Source of the DNA: Ruminococcaceae bacterium BL-4
Lineage (GTDB): Bacteria; Bacillota; Clostridia; Oscillospirales; Acutalibacteraceae
Assembly (NCBI GenBank): GCA_902809935.1
Contig: LR778134.1
Location: 1,674,001 to 1,738,000 of the forward strand
DNA length: 64,000 nucleotides
Direction of reading: 5' to 3'
Both the position numbers and the translations under genes were made by a program. Positions 43,581-53,160 of the stretch are shown here, piece by piece; position 1 is the stretch's first letter; every line of letters begins with the position of its first letter. The notes under the pieces were generated by a model that was not told the origin of the DNA, did not search any database, and saw only the letters and a program-made list of their open reading frames with translations.

Positions 43581-44927
43581 ATGGAAATTAATTATTTAGC
43601 GTTGGGTGCTTTAGTGCTGACACTTGCCTTTTTTGGAGCTTTATATTTTTTGGATAAAAAGAAACATCTTGATTTTGGAATCCTTACCTTGTTAGGGACG
43701 GGTTTTGGAATTGTTGTCGGAATTCTATTTAAAGAGAACTATACATATGTCGAAATATTCGGTACAATTTATACACATGTAATTTCGGCGATGGTAGTTC
43801 CACTGCTTCTTTTTAGTATTATTTCCAGCATTACAAATCTTGGAGATTCTATTCATCTAAAAAAGATTGGATTAAAGTCCGTTTTGTTTTTGCTGCTGAA
43901 TACATTAACAGCTAGTGTGATTACCCTGATTGCTGCGGTATCTTTAAAAATCGGCACGGGTTTTGCTTATGAGACTATTACGGATTATAAAGCAAAAGAA
44001 GTGCCAAATTTTCTGGATACACTGGTTTCCCTTTTCCCGCAGAACCTTGCTTCACAGTGGAGCAGCGGCGCAGTGGTGCCGATTGTAGCTTTTGCAATTA
44101 TTGTTGCGGTAGCATATAATCATGCAGTAAAAACACAGGAAAATGTGAAACCGTTTAAAACATTTGTAGATGCAGGAAATAAAGTGATGGGGCAAGCAGT
44201 TTCTTGGATTATGGAGTTTACACCGTATGCCGTGCTTGCATTAATTGCACGGGCAGTTGGAAAAAGCAGTGTTGCGGATTTATTACCGCTTTTGGGAATT
44301 TTGGTGCTTGCCTATGCTTTGTGTGCGGTACAGCTCTTTGGAGTGGAGAGCCTCTTTATCCGCTTTGCTGCAAAATTAAACCCAATTTATTTCTTAAAAG
44401 GAATTGCTCCGGCTGCTGTGGTAGCCTTTACTTCTGAGAGCAGTATTGGAACGATCCCGATTACAGTTCGTCAGCTAACGAAAAAATTGGGTGTTAATGA
44501 AGATGTGGCATCTTTTACAGCGGGGCTTGGGGCAAACCTCGGTATGCCTGGTTGCGCAGGAATTTGGCCGGTATTACTTGCCGTCTTTAGCATCAATGTT
44601 CTGGGGATTTCTTATACACCGGTACAATATGCTTTTCTGATTGTTCTTGCATTGGTCGTATCTATTGGAACGGTTGGGGTACCTGGTACAGCGACGATTA
44701 CTGCGACTGCTTTATTTGCGGCAGCTGGACTTCCGGTAGAGATGATTGTACTACTTTCGCCCATCTCTATGATTGTAGATATGGCAAGAACAGCAACAAA
44801 CGTAGTTGGAGCCGCGGAATCTGCAGTATTGGTGGCAAAAACAGAAGGGTTGCTACAAGAAGATGTTTATAATGGGACAAAGGAAAAAGAGGAACAGCAT
44901 TCGATCGCTGCTTCCCAGAAAATATAA
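43581..44927 (+). CDS. dicarboxylate/amino acid:cation symporter (DAACS family), cystine-uptake (TcyP)-like
   Basis: 448 residues, about eight helices and two re-entrant loops. FTSESSIGTIPITV is the serine-rich loop, and GLGANLGMPGCAGIWPVLLAVF and GVPGTATITATALF cover the second half. The PGCAGI block and overall pattern recall TcyP cystine symporters more than GltP/DctA. A Cys-rich leader peptide upstream supports a cysteine or cystine role, but the substrate is inferred. AAGGAG precedes the start. Confidence 0.85.
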   Translation: MEINYLALGALVLTLAFFGALYFLDKKKHLDFGILTLLGTGFGIVVGILFKENYTYVEIFGTIYTHVISAMVVPLLLFSIISSITNLGDSIHLKKIGLKSVLFLLLNTLTASVITLIAAVSLKIGTGFAYETITDYKAKEVPNFLDTLVSLFPQNLASQWSSGAVVPIVAFAIIVAVAYNHAVKTQENVKPFKTFVDAGNKVMGQAVSWIMEFTPYAVLALIARAVGKSSVADLLPLLGILVLAYALCAVQLFGVESLFIRFAAKLNPIYFLKGIAPAAVVAFTSESSIGTIPITVRQLTKKLGVNEDVASFTAGLGANLGMPGCAGIWPVLLAVFSINVLGISYTPVQYAFLIVLALVVSIGTVGVPGTATITATALFAAAGLPVEMIVLLSPISMIVDMARTATNVVGAAESAVLVAKTEGLLQEDVYNGTKEKEEQHSIAASQKI

Positions 44928-45010
44928 AAACAGTGATAAGAAATGAGCAAAATAGATATGGAACCTCTTGATGTTAAATGATCATCAAAAAAGAGTAAGA
45001 TAATATAAAA

Positions 45011-45053
45011 AAGAATGACCTCAATGGCTTTTAAACCCATTGAGGTCATTCTT
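45011..45053 (+). terminator. bidirectional terminator between the symporter gene and the next minus-strand gene
   Basis: A perfect 17-base-pair stem (AAGAATGACCTCAATGG with its complement), with a T-rich end on the plus strand and on the minus side. Confidence 0.8.
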
Positions 45054-45072
45054 TTCATTGTCAGTAAAAAAA

Positions 45073-45372
45073 TCAAACGCCTTCAGTTAAGGCACGGGAC
45101 AGCCATGCATCAGCAATATCCAAAGCAAGATATAGACCGCTTTTTTCACTGCTTTTTATAATTTGCTTACGTGTATGGACCGTCGGGTCGGTAGACATTA
45201 ACTGAATAAAGACTTTGTCTGCAATTTCCATGTCCTGAACTTTCTTTTTGCTCTTGATTTCTAAACGGCAGACATAGGGGTCCTTCATATCGCCATAATA
45301 AAGGACGTCGCCGCTGCGGACAAGTGGCTTTCCTTTATAGGTTGGAAAATTCATTTCTTTTGTTTCGCTCAT
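45073..45372 (-). CDS. conserved hypothetical protein, 99 aa
   Basis: I do not recognise a named domain. The first 60 residues look like a small beta-rich fold (GKPLVRSGDVLYYGDMKDPY) and the end is helical (YLALDIADAWLSRALTEG). It lies 14 bases after ireB, with AAGGAGGG upstream of its ATG. No membrane helix or signal. Confidence 0.7.
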   Translation of the reverse strand: MSETKEMNFPTYKGKPLVRSGDVLYYGDMKDPYVCRLEIKSKKKVQDMEIADKVFIQLMSTDPTVHTRKQIIKSSEKSGLYLALDIADAWLSRALTEGV

Positions 45373-45386
45373 TCGCGTCCCTCCTT

Positions 45387-45632
45387 TTATACATTAAGGT
45401 ATGATTTAAGCAATACCTGTAATAATTCATCTCGGTCAATTCTGCGTATAAGACTCCGTGCGTTATTATGGGTAGTGATATAGGTAGGATCTTCCGAAAG
45501 AATGTAACCCACCAGCTGGTTGATGGGATTGTATCCTTTCTCCTTCATTGCTGAGTAAACAGCAGTAAGGACCTGACGGATATCCTGTTCGCGATCAGAC
45601 CCAATAGAAAAGGTCATCGTCTTATCCAACAT
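45387..45632 (-). CDS. ireB: IreB-family regulatory phosphoprotein (UPF0297)
   Basis: 81 residues: [15 protein letters not shown], then [21 protein letters not shown] and [24 protein letters not shown], which fit the IreB family. In enterococci it is a target of the PASTA kinase IreK. I chose ATG 45632, with GGAGGTG just upstream, over a TTG at 45647. Confidence 0.92.
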   Translation of the reverse strand: MLDKTMTFSIGSDREQDIRQVLTAVYSAMKEKGYNPINQLVGYILSEDPTYITTHNNARSLIRRIDRDELLQVLLKSYLNV

Positions 45633-45739
45633 GGAAAACACCTCCAATGAATTAAATGATACAACAAGCCATCCTTTTTTGCAAGGATAAAATCCGAAAA
45701 ATTGGATATGTGGAGAATTATTACCTAAAAACAGCAGGA

Positions 45740-48130
45740 TTAAGCACGTAAAGTGGCACCGGATTTCTCAAGTTCGGCGATTACCTTCTTGATGGTGGAA
45801 TTTACGCGCTCTTCTGTCAAAGTCTCATCTGCAGAGCGCAGAATGATTCTGAAAGCAACACTCTTTTTGCCAAAAGCAATTTGTTCACCACGGTAAACAT
45901 CAAATAGTTCGATATGTTCCAGCAGATTGCCGGAGCCTTTCTTAATTGCTTTTTCAAGGACAAGAACAGGAATATCAGCGTTGCAGATGAGTGCAAGATC
46001 TCGAGAGACAGCAGGGAACTTTGGCAGCGGCTGGTAAGTGATGGATTTTTGGCTGGCCTCATAGAGCATTTTAACATCCAGACTGAAGCTGTATGCACGT
46101 CCGCCAATTCCGTAATTTTCCATTACATTCGGGTGAAGCTCGCCAATCACGCCAAGGCGTTTGTCATCGATACTTAAGACAGCACAGCGCCCAGGATGAT
46201 AGCTGTATTCTTCTTTGGAAGCTTTGATGTCCCAGTCATATATACCGATTCTGGAGAGCAGACTTTCCAGAATCCCTTTGCAGGAAAAGAAATCATAATC
46301 TTCTCCGTACATGCCACAGATCAAGGTTGCTTTTTCGATAGGCAGTTCATTTTCTGTTGTAGGAATATATTCGCTGGCCATTTCGAAGAGGCAGGCACTG
46401 TCATTGCGGTTGTTATAATTGCGTGCCAAAGTTTCCATCATACTGGGAAGTGCTACGGTACGCATAATGCTGGTGTCTTCTCCCAGCGGATTGGAAATCG
46501 TAATGGATTTGCGCAGGGAATCATCTTTAGGCATCAAGATTTTATCGTAATATTTAGGTGAAATAAAAGAATAGGTCATAATTTCGCTGGCACCGAGTGC
46601 AAGCATTGTATTGGAAATCTTCTGCTGGAATTTTTGTTCCGGCGTATATTTTCCCTGTGCGCCACCGGGAAGTGCCGCTCCCGGAATTTTGTTATATCCG
46701 TAAAATCTTGCAATTTCTTCGGCAATATCTGCTTTGTGCTGTAAATCCGGGCGGAAAGATGGAACAATGATTGTATCATCGTCGAATTTGCATTCCAACT
46801 TTTTCAAAATGTTTTTCATCATTTCTTTTGAAATATCAGTGTCAAGAAAGCGATTGATCCAATCGACTTCCAAAAGGATACGGCGCGGTTCATGATCGGA
46901 ACAGTCGTCCACAATCATTCCATCCATGATATCTCCGGCATCTAAAAGTTCTACCAGTTCGCAGGCACGCTGCAGAGCCGGCAGGCAGTTTTGCGGATCA
47001 AGACCTTTTTCATAGCGGGAAGAAGCATCTGTGCGCATCCCTTGATCGCGTGCGGTAGTACGAATGGAAGCACCATTAAAACAGGCGGATTCAAAAACGA
47101 CTGTATTGGTGTCTTCCATAATACCGCTGTATTCGCCGCCCATCACACCAGCAATTGCAATCGGCTTTTCGCTGTCAGCAATAATCAGCTGATTTTCGGT
47201 CAATGTGTGTTCTACATCATCAAGCGTTGTAATCTTTTCTCCGGCTTTTGCGCGGCGGATATGAATCTTTCCGTCTTTTACAAAACGCAGATCAAAGGCA
47301 TGCATCGGTTGGCCATATTCCATCATGACATAGTTTGTAATATCCACAATGTTATTGATTGGACGAACTCCCATTGCACGCAGACGTTCCCGCATCCAAA
47401 GAGGACTGGGTGCCACACGCACATTTTTCACAATTCGGTTGGAGTAGAGGGAGCAAAGATCCGGCGCTTCAATTTTTGCATCTAAAAGTTTTCTGCAATC
47501 TCCAGCACCTGCTTTTACAATCGGCTTATGCTTTTTAAGCGGCAGATTGAAAGTAGCGGCAGCTTCTCGTGCAAGTCCGATCATCGAGAAACAGTCCGGA
47601 CGGTTGTTGGTAATTTCAAATTCGACAATGGTATCATTAAAATTGAGTGCTTTCTGAATCGGCATGCCGAGTTCCAGTTTGCAGCCATCTTCTTCTGTAA
47701 GGACCATGATTCCGTCTTCGATAGCGTGCGGGAAATCATGAACAGTGAGTCCTAATTCGCCGACGGAGCAAAGCATTCCGTTCGATTCTGCACCGCGCAG
47801 TTTGCCTTTTTTAATTTTCTTTCCGCCGGGGAGAAGACTATTGTGGAGTGCTGCTGGAACAAAATCTCCCTTTTTCAGATTCTGTGCGCCGGTTACAATT
47901 TGAATTGGTGCATCGGAACCGACATCGACCTGTGTAATCCAAAGGTGGTCGCTGTCTGGGTGACGCTCCAAAGAGAGTACCTTTCCCACGACAACGTTTT
48001 GGATATCTTCGCCTTCTGTTTCCCAGCTTTCTACTTTACTTCCGCTGAGCGTCATTGCCTCAGTGAAGTCTCGCAATTTCATTTTTGGCAGATCTACGAA
48101 CTCCTGAAGCCATCTCATTGATAAATTCAT
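45740..48130 (-). CDS. pheT: phenylalanyl-tRNA synthetase beta subunit
   Basis: 796 residues. It has an N-terminal tRNA-binding OB fold (EMAP-II-like, about 40-150), a B3/B4 editing region (about 215-370), a B5 domain and a C-terminal ferredoxin-fold anticodon-binding domain (from about 705: [17 protein letters not shown]). It follows pheS with 32 bases between. The alpha2beta2 enzyme charges tRNA-Phe. Confidence 0.96.
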   Translation of the reverse strand: MNLSMRWLQEFVDLPKMKLRDFTEAMTLSGSKVESWETEGEDIQNVVVGKVLSLERHPDSDHLWITQVDVGSDAPIQIVTGAQNLKKGDFVPAALHNSLLPGGKKIKKGKLRGAESNGMLCSVGELGLTVHDFPHAIEDGIMVLTEEDGCKLELGMPIQKALNFNDTIVEFEITNNRPDCFSMIGLAREAAATFNLPLKKHKPIVKAGAGDCRKLLDAKIEAPDLCSLYSNRIVKNVRVAPSPLWMRERLRAMGVRPINNIVDITNYVMMEYGQPMHAFDLRFVKDGKIHIRRAKAGEKITTLDDVEHTLTENQLIIADSEKPIAIAGVMGGEYSGIMEDTNTVVFESACFNGASIRTTARDQGMRTDASSRYEKGLDPQNCLPALQRACELVELLDAGDIMDGMIVDDCSDHEPRRILLEVDWINRFLDTDISKEMMKNILKKLECKFDDDTIIVPSFRPDLQHKADIAEEIARFYGYNKIPGAALPGGAQGKYTPEQKFQQKISNTMLALGASEIMTYSFISPKYYDKILMPKDDSLRKSITISNPLGEDTSIMRTVALPSMMETLARNYNNRNDSACLFEMASEYIPTTENELPIEKATLICGMYGEDYDFFSCKGILESLLSRIGIYDWDIKASKEEYSYHPGRCAVLSIDDKRLGVIGELHPNVMENYGIGGRAYSFSLDVKMLYEASQKSITYQPLPKFPAVSRDLALICNADIPVLVLEKAIKKGSGNLLEHIELFDVYRGEQIAFGKKSVAFRIILRSADETLTEERVNSTIKKVIAELEKSGATLRA

Positions 48131-48162
48131 ATGCTTTAACCACGCTTTCTATCCTAAGTTGA

Positions 48163-49188
48163 TCAACCGAATTGTTTTAAGAATCGTACGTCGTTTTCAT
48201 AGAACAGGCGCATATCGTCGATTTGGTAGCGGCGCATAACAACACGCTCCAGTCCCATTCCGAGAGCAAATCCGGTGTAAATTTCCGGATCAATTCCGCA
48301 GTTTGCCAAAACTTTCGGATGGACCATGCCGCAGCCCAGAATCTCAATCCAGCCTTCTCCTTTACAGAGACGGCAGCCTTCTCCGTGGCAGTGAAAGCAC
48401 TGTACATCTACTTCAGCAGAAGGCTCAGTGAAGGGGAAGTGGTGGGGACGAAAACGTACGATACTGTCTTCTCCATAAAGACGTTTTACAAAAGTCTCAA
48501 GGGTTCCCTTCAGGTGGGCAAAAGTGATCCCTTTATCGACGACCAATCCTTCAATTTGATGAAAGATAGGGGAATGAGTAGCATCGACGGCATCACTGCG
48601 GTAGACACGACCGGGGCTGATAATACGGATAGGGGGCTTTTGCTTTTCCATCACACGTACCTGTACGGGGCTTGTCTGGGTACGCAGCAGAATATTTTCG
48701 TTGATGTAAAAAGTATCCTGTGTATCGCGTGCCGGGTGGTTTTTAGGGATGTTGAGTGCTTCAAAGTTATAGTAGTCAGTTTCTACTTCGGGACCATCTA
48801 CGATATCAAACCCCATGCCGACAAAAATCTCTTTAATTTCATCAAGGCCAATAGAGAGCGGGTGCTTGGCACCAAGTGCCTGGCGTTTTCCAGGCATTGT
48901 CACATCGATTGCTTCATGCTCCAGACGGTGTGCAAGCTCTTGCTTCTTTAATTCTGCAGAACGTTTTTGTAATTCTGATTCGATAAAAGAACGAATCTCG
49001 TTTGCTTTCTGTCCAACTGCAGGACGTTCTTCGGCAGAAAGCTTTCCCATCTGTTTCAGAATTGCAGTGAGTTCTCCTTTTTTGCCGAGGTATTTTACGC
49101 GCAGATCATCTAATGGTTTTTGCTCATTGACTCCGTTGAGGTCATCCGATACCTTTTGACGGATTGCCTCTAAATCCTCTTTGATCAT
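48163..49188 (-). CDS. pheS: phenylalanyl-tRNA synthetase alpha subunit
   Basis: 341 residues. An N-terminal coiled coil (about 1-90) precedes the class II catalytic core with [11 protein letters not shown] (motif 2 region), [15 protein letters not shown] and the C-terminal [12 protein letters not shown] (motif 3). It lies directly behind a T-box leader, so it is regulated by uncharged tRNA-Phe. Confidence 0.96.
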   Translation of the reverse strand: MIKEDLEAIRQKVSDDLNGVNEQKPLDDLRVKYLGKKGELTAILKQMGKLSAEERPAVGQKANEIRSFIESELQKRSAELKKQELAHRLEHEAIDVTMPGKRQALGAKHPLSIGLDEIKEIFVGMGFDIVDGPEVETDYYNFEALNIPKNHPARDTQDTFYINENILLRTQTSPVQVRVMEKQKPPIRIISPGRVYRSDAVDATHSPIFHQIEGLVVDKGITFAHLKGTLETFVKRLYGEDSIVRFRPHHFPFTEPSAEVDVQCFHCHGEGCRLCKGEGWIEILGCGMVHPKVLANCGIDPEIYTGFALGMGLERVVMRRYQIDDMRLFYENDVRFLKQFG

Positions 49189-49214
49189 CTATAACATCCT
49201 TTCTTGAGGCTGGA

Positions 49215-49480
49215 ACCGGAAAAATAAAAAGCCTTCATCCCCCAATAGAGGGACGAAGGCAAAACTTTCGTGGTACCACCCTGATTCTGTACTCTGACGA
49301 CCGATAACGGGGTCTGCCGCTCTGCACCTACTTCATTTTATAAATGGTTCTGCACAGCCACTCCAAAGGGAAACTTTGCGAACTTTGCCGGTAAATGCGT
49401 TCTCAGCCGGGTGACGCATTCTCTCTTTACGGGCATTTTAAGACCGCTACTTTACTTTATCATCGTGTTTGTTTTTATTC
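49215..49480 (-). promoter_or_regulatory. T-box leader of pheST
   Basis: The minus strand carries the conserved T-box core AGGGTGGTACCACG at 49282-49269, preceded by a long structured leader. It ends in a terminator (GCCTTCGTCCC.. with ..GGGATGAAGGC and a T run, 49260-49225). A tRNA-responsive attenuator is expected here for Phe. I did not fix the specifier codon. Confidence 0.9.
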
Positions 49481-49630
49481 AATTTACGAACTATTTAACT
49501 ATATCACGCGCCTTTTTTATTTGCAAGCACTTAAAAGCATTTTAGGATAAACTTTTTCGCAGATTCCTTTATTTGTAAACAAAATCGAGGTGTGATAAAA
49601 TAGAAAAAAGTGTTTTGGGAGGATTGCTTT

Positions 49631-50056
49631 ATGGATGCAGTTGGAATTGATCTCTGCGAGATTTCACGGATTAAAGAATCGATGAAGCGGGAAAGCTTTT
49701 GTCGTAGAATCCTTGGGCAAAGAGAATTTTTGGAACTCCAGAAGCGCGGGTTTCCACCCCAAAGCGTTGCGGCTTCCTTTAGTGCGAAAGAAGCTTTTTC
49801 TAAAGCGATTGGGACTGGGCTCCGCGGATTTTCTCTTTGCGAAGTAGAGCTGCTGCATCGGGAAAATGGTGCTCCATATCTGCACTTTTCGGGGAAAGCG
49901 GCCCGTTTGGCATTTGGAAAAGAATTCATGGTAAGCGTTAGCCATACCGATACTTTGGTAACAGTGATCGTCATCGGAAAGGAGACTTCAAATGGAACTG
50001 ATTTCGGAAAAATTCGCCCGTTCGATTTTAAAACCCAGAGCACAGAATGCCAATAA
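49631..50056 (+). CDS. acpS: holo-acyl-carrier-protein synthase
   Basis: 141 residues. Transfers phosphopantetheine to ACP. GIDLCEISRI with the metal Asp7 and ASFSAKEAFSKAIGTG with the catalytic Glu are diagnostic. The start at 49631 has GGGAGG upstream. The last 65 bases overlap the next gene, so the C-terminal tail beyond the usual length is probably loose. Confidence 0.94.
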   Translation: MDAVGIDLCEISRIKESMKRESFCRRILGQREFLELQKRGFPPQSVAASFSAKEAFSKAIGTGLRGFSLCEVELLHRENGAPYLHFSGKAARLAFGKEFMVSVSHTDTLVTVIVIGKETSNGTDFGKIRPFDFKTQSTECQ

Positions 50057-50825
50057 AGGAAATTTTGGAAGACTCCTTTGTATTTGCGGCAGCTATGGAA
50101 TGGCAGGAGCCGCTGTCCTTTGCGGAGGCGGAGCACTGAGATGCGGAACCGGTTTAGTGGATATGGCGGTGCCGGAATCTATTTATCCGATCGTTGCTTC
50201 CAGACTCTTGGAACCAATTTATACGGTTTATCAAAAAAATGATTTTTCTCCGGTTGAATCCGCTTTAAAAAGGGCAACCGCTTGTGTGATGGGGTGTGGA
50301 TTTTCAACCACATACCCAGATCGGGTTCGAACTGTTTTGAAACGGTGTCAGGTACCTCTTGTTTTAGATGCTGATGGATTAAACTGTATTGCAGAAGAAG
50401 CGGATACAATTTTGCCTTCTCTTGGAATGCCTCTTATTTTAACGCCCCACCCGGGAGAAATGGCAAGACTTACCGGGAGAACTATTTCAGAAGTGCAGAA
50501 GAATCGAGCAGAACTTGCAGCCTGTTATGCCGAAAAGTGGCATGCAGTGGTCGTCTTAAAAGGAGCCGGGACGATTGTCGCTTCTCCCAGCGGACAAGTC
50601 CTTCAGAATCCAACAGGGAACCCCGGTATGGCAAAAGGCGGAAGTGGAGATCTTCTTTCCGGGATGATCGGAGCGTTTCTTGCACAGGGAGCGGAGCCTT
50701 TTATGGCGGCTTCGGCAGGTGTTTATTTTCATGGACTTGCCGGAGACTTTGCTGCAAAAAAGTTTTCTCAGACCGCGATGCTTCCGCATGACCTTTTAAA
50801 AGAATTGCCGGAGATTTTCTTTTAA
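49992..50825 (+). CDS. nnrD: ADP-dependent NAD(P)H-hydrate dehydratase (NnrD/CARKD)
   Basis: 277 residues. Repairs hydrated NAD(P)H. LDADGLNCI, LTPHPGEMARLTG and NPGMAKGGSGDLLSGMIGAF are the family blocks of this ribokinase-like fold. No NnrE epimerase domain is fused, unlike the common two-domain form. It overlaps acpS by 65 bases. Confidence 0.9.
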   Translation: MELISEKFARSILKPRAQNANKGNFGRLLCICGSYGMAGAAVLCGGGALRCGTGLVDMAVPESIYPIVASRLLEPIYTVYQKNDFSPVESALKRATACVMGCGFSTTYPDRVRTVLKRCQVPLVLDADGLNCIAEEADTILPSLGMPLILTPHPGEMARLTGRTISEVQKNRAELAACYAEKWHAVVVLKGAGTIVASPSGQVLQNPTGNPGMAKGGSGDLLSGMIGAFLAQGAEPFMAASAGVYFHGLAGDFAAKKFSQTAMLPHDLLKELPEIFF

Positions 50826-50991
50826 AGACTATCGTTTGGACAAATTTTATCTTTTTGTTTCAATCTTTCTCATTCTACACGGATCTTTCTAATTATGCAT
50901 AGGATAGAGCAGCAAAATTCGGTGAATAAATCCGGATTAGTTTGCCAATGCTATCAAAGGAAAATCCTTTATGCGGAGTGTGAATAGATTT

Positions 50992-51357
50992 ATGAATGTC
51001 AAGCGGGGAGATATTTTTTACGCAGACCTCAGTCCTGTCGTCGGATCAGAGCAGGGCGGAGTCAGGCCTGTATTGATTGTTCAAAACGATGTCGGAAACC
51101 GCTTTAGCCCAACTGTAATTGCGGCAGCGATTACAAGTCAAAAAGGAAAAGCAAATCTTCCGACGCATATTTATCTGGATGCCGGAGATACCGGTCTATC
51201 AAAAGACAGTGTGGTCCTTTTGGAACAAGTACGCACTCTTGATAAACACCGATTAAAAGAAAAAATGGGGCGCCTTGATCAACAAAGTATGAATCAGGTG
51301 GATCAGGCGATTTCCGTTAGTCTTGGAATCGGAGGACGCAGCAGGGCAACTACATAA
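50992..51357 (+). CDS. MazF/PemK-family endoribonuclease toxin (NdoA-like), no antitoxin gene seen
   Basis: 121 residues from MNVKRGDIFYADLSPVVGSEQGG; RPVLIVQNDVGN, PTVIAAAITSQ and LDQVR-type LLEQVRTLDKHRL match MazF/NdoA, an mRNA-cleaving RNase. Starts at 50971 and 50992 are both possible. The expected MazE antitoxin gene (usually directly upstream) is absent; 145 bases with no reading frame separate it from nnrD. The acpS-nnrD-toxin order recalls the acpS-alr-ndoAI-ndoA region of other Firmicutes. Confidence 0.9.
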   Translation: MNVKRGDIFYADLSPVVGSEQGGVRPVLIVQNDVGNRFSPTVIAAAITSQKGKANLPTHIYLDAGDTGLSKDSVVLLEQVRTLDKHRLKEKMGRLDQQSMNQVDQAISVSLGIGGRSRATT

Positions 51358-51436
51358 ATAGCCCTGCAAAACAAGAAAAATTACATGTCATTTCTTATTT
51401 TTTAGTGTTGCAAAAAAAGGATCAAACAGCCATAAA

Positions 51437-51486
51437 AGAAGGGATTCGAAGCGGATTAAAATCCGTTTTGAATCCCTTCTCTTTTT
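51437..51486 (+). terminator. terminator after the MazF gene
   Basis: AGAAGGGATT and CGGAT pair with ATCCG and AATCCCTTCT, followed by CTTTTT. It stands directly before the spoIIG promoter. Confidence 0.75.
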
Positions 51487-51518
51487 GACAGGTTTTTCCT
51501 AAGAACTTGTGTCATACT
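51485..51518 (+). promoter_or_regulatory. spoIIG-type promoter with 22-base spacer
   Basis: TTGACA at 51485-51490 and CATACT at 51513-51518 are exactly 22 bases apart. This odd spacing is known for the Spo0A-activated spoIIG promoter of Bacillus. TGTCAAA on the minus strand (overlapping the -35) differs by one base from a 0A box. Confidence 0.55.
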
Positions 51519-51540
51519 CCAAATAAGAGGTGAGAACTTC

Positions 51541-52353
51541 GTGCAGGTAATCTATGTGGATGTTCTTTTGGGAACAAATTTATTTGTAGATTTTTGCCTC
51601 CTGCTTTTAAATGCAAAATTTCTGCATTTGGAACCGAAAAAAGGGAGACTGATTTTGGGGGCATCGGTGGGAGCAGTGGGATCTTTAATTGTACTTGTTC
51701 CTACGATGGAGACATGGATTAGTTTTATTTATCAGCTGCTTTTGGCGGCGATCATTACATATTGTGCATTTGGCTTTTGTGGGAGAGCTTTATTTTTAAG
51801 ACAGCTGCTTTCCTTTTATGTAATGAGTTTTGCCTTTGCAGGGATTATGCTAGTTCTTTGGTATTTCTTGGCGCCAAAAGGTCTTTTTATTAAAAACAAT
51901 GTCGTGTATTTTGATGTGCCTCCGGTTTTGTTTATTGTATTAGTCGGTGTTTGCTATTTTATCATGCGAATTTTTCACAGAATTACCGGCAGAGGAGCTG
52001 TAGCCAATATAGATGGGACTTTAGAACTTTCCTTTGACGGAGAAAAAAGGAAACTGCGGTGCAAAGTAGATACTGGATGCGCCTTAAAAGAACCATTTTC
52101 AGGATTGCCGGTGATTGTTGCCGAACGAAAAGCTTTGCCGCAGCTTCCGAAAACGCCGCCGCGTCCGATCCCTTTTTCCAGTGTTGGAGGAGACGGTCTT
52201 ATGCGGGCGTGGAAACCCAGCGATGCACAGATTCTAATTGGAGAAAAAGAAAAAAAATTAGGCCCCTGCTATGTGGCCGTATCAGACAGCAAACTTTCCG
52301 GAGGAGATTACGAAGCGTTGATACCGCCGGAATTATTAGATGATTTTATGTAA
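51541..52353 (+). CDS. spoIIGA: sporulation sigma-E factor processing peptidase SpoIIGA
   Basis: 270 residues. Five membrane helices (about 1-145) precede an aspartic protease-like domain with D177-T178-G179 ([12 protein letters not shown]). It cuts pro-sigma-E at the septum. The start is GTG 51541 with AGAGGTGAG upstream. sigE follows after 16 bases. Confidence 0.93.
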   Translation: MQVIYVDVLLGTNLFVDFCLLLLNAKFLHLEPKKGRLILGASVGAVGSLIVLVPTMETWISFIYQLLLAAIITYCAFGFCGRALFLRQLLSFYVMSFAFAGIMLVLWYFLAPKGLFIKNNVVYFDVPPVLFIVLVGVCYFIMRIFHRITGRGAVANIDGTLELSFDGEKRKLRCKVDTGCALKEPFSGLPVIVAERKALPQLPKTPPRPIPFSSVGGDGLMRAWKPSDAQILIGEKEKKLGPCYVAVSDSKLSGGDYEALIPPELLDDFM

Positions 52354-52369
52354 GAAAGAGGAGAACAAG

Positions 52370-53068
52370 ATGGAACTTTTGGCAGAAATCCGAAAAATCA
52401 TTTTTAGTTTATTAAAAGGGCATGTACATTATATCAATGGACCGGAAACACTGCCTCCGCCGCTCTCAAAAACGGAAGAAGCAAAAGTAATGCAGGACAT
52501 TATGGATGGAAAACCAAATGCGAGGGAACCGCTTATTACGCATAACCTTCGGCTTGTTGTTTATATTGCAAAAAAGTTTGAATCACCCAACGCGAATGTA
52601 GAGGACTTGATCTCAATTGGAACAATTGGACTGATCAAAGCAGTCAATACATTTTGTCCGGAAAGAAAAATTAAACTTGCAACTTATGCATCTCGATGTA
52701 TTGAAAACGAAATTTTAATGTATCTGCGAAAATCCAGTCAGTTAAGATGTGAAGTCTCTATTGATGATCCGCTTAATGTTGATTGGGACGGCAATGAACT
52801 TTTGCTTTCTGACATTTTGGGAAGCGAAAGTGATTTGGTTTCCGGTGGAGTGGAGCAAGAAGCGGAAAAAAGGATGCTTCTTGCGGCGGTACAGGGGTTG
52901 GTTCCGCGAGAGCGAGAAATTATGGAACTGCGTTTTGGGCTCAATCATCATAAAGAACATACGCAAAAACAAGTGGCTGATGCATTGGGAATTTCGCAGT
53001 CGTATATTTCCAGATTGGAAAAAAAGATCATTCAACGGCTGAGAAAAAATTTAGAAAAAGTTGGATAA
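52370..53068 (+). CDS. sigE: RNA polymerase sporulation sigma factor sigma-E
   Basis: 232 residues. The N-terminal pro-sequence (about 1-27) is removed by SpoIIGA near [13 protein letters not shown]. Region 2 ([20 protein letters not shown]) and region 4 ([20 protein letters not shown]) are complete. The start is ATG 52370, with AAGAGGAG upstream; the frame opens ten codons earlier. Mother-cell sigma factor. Confidence 0.96.
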   Translation: MELLAEIRKIIFSLLKGHVHYINGPETLPPPLSKTEEAKVMQDIMDGKPNAREPLITHNLRLVVYIAKKFESPNANVEDLISIGTIGLIKAVNTFCPERKIKLATYASRCIENEILMYLRKSSQLRCEVSIDDPLNVDWDGNELLLSDILGSESDLVSGGVEQEAEKRMLLAAVQGLVPREREIMELRFGLNHHKEHTQKQVADALGISQSYISRLEKKIIQRLRKNLEKVG

Positions 53069-53074
53069 AATAAA

Positions 53075-53112
53075 AGCGGCTGTTTTCGAAAAGCACATCG
53101 AAAACAGCCGCT
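53075..53112 (-). terminator. terminator of the cca gene
   Basis: AGCGGCTGTTTTCGA pairs perfectly with its complement over 15 base pairs. The T-rich tail is on the minus strand (TTTTATTTT), which fits cca. It may also end sigE less well. Confidence 0.7.
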
Positions 53113-53160
53113 CGTAATTCTTACATAAAAAGAACGTTACTTTTTAATTGAAGAAAAGCT

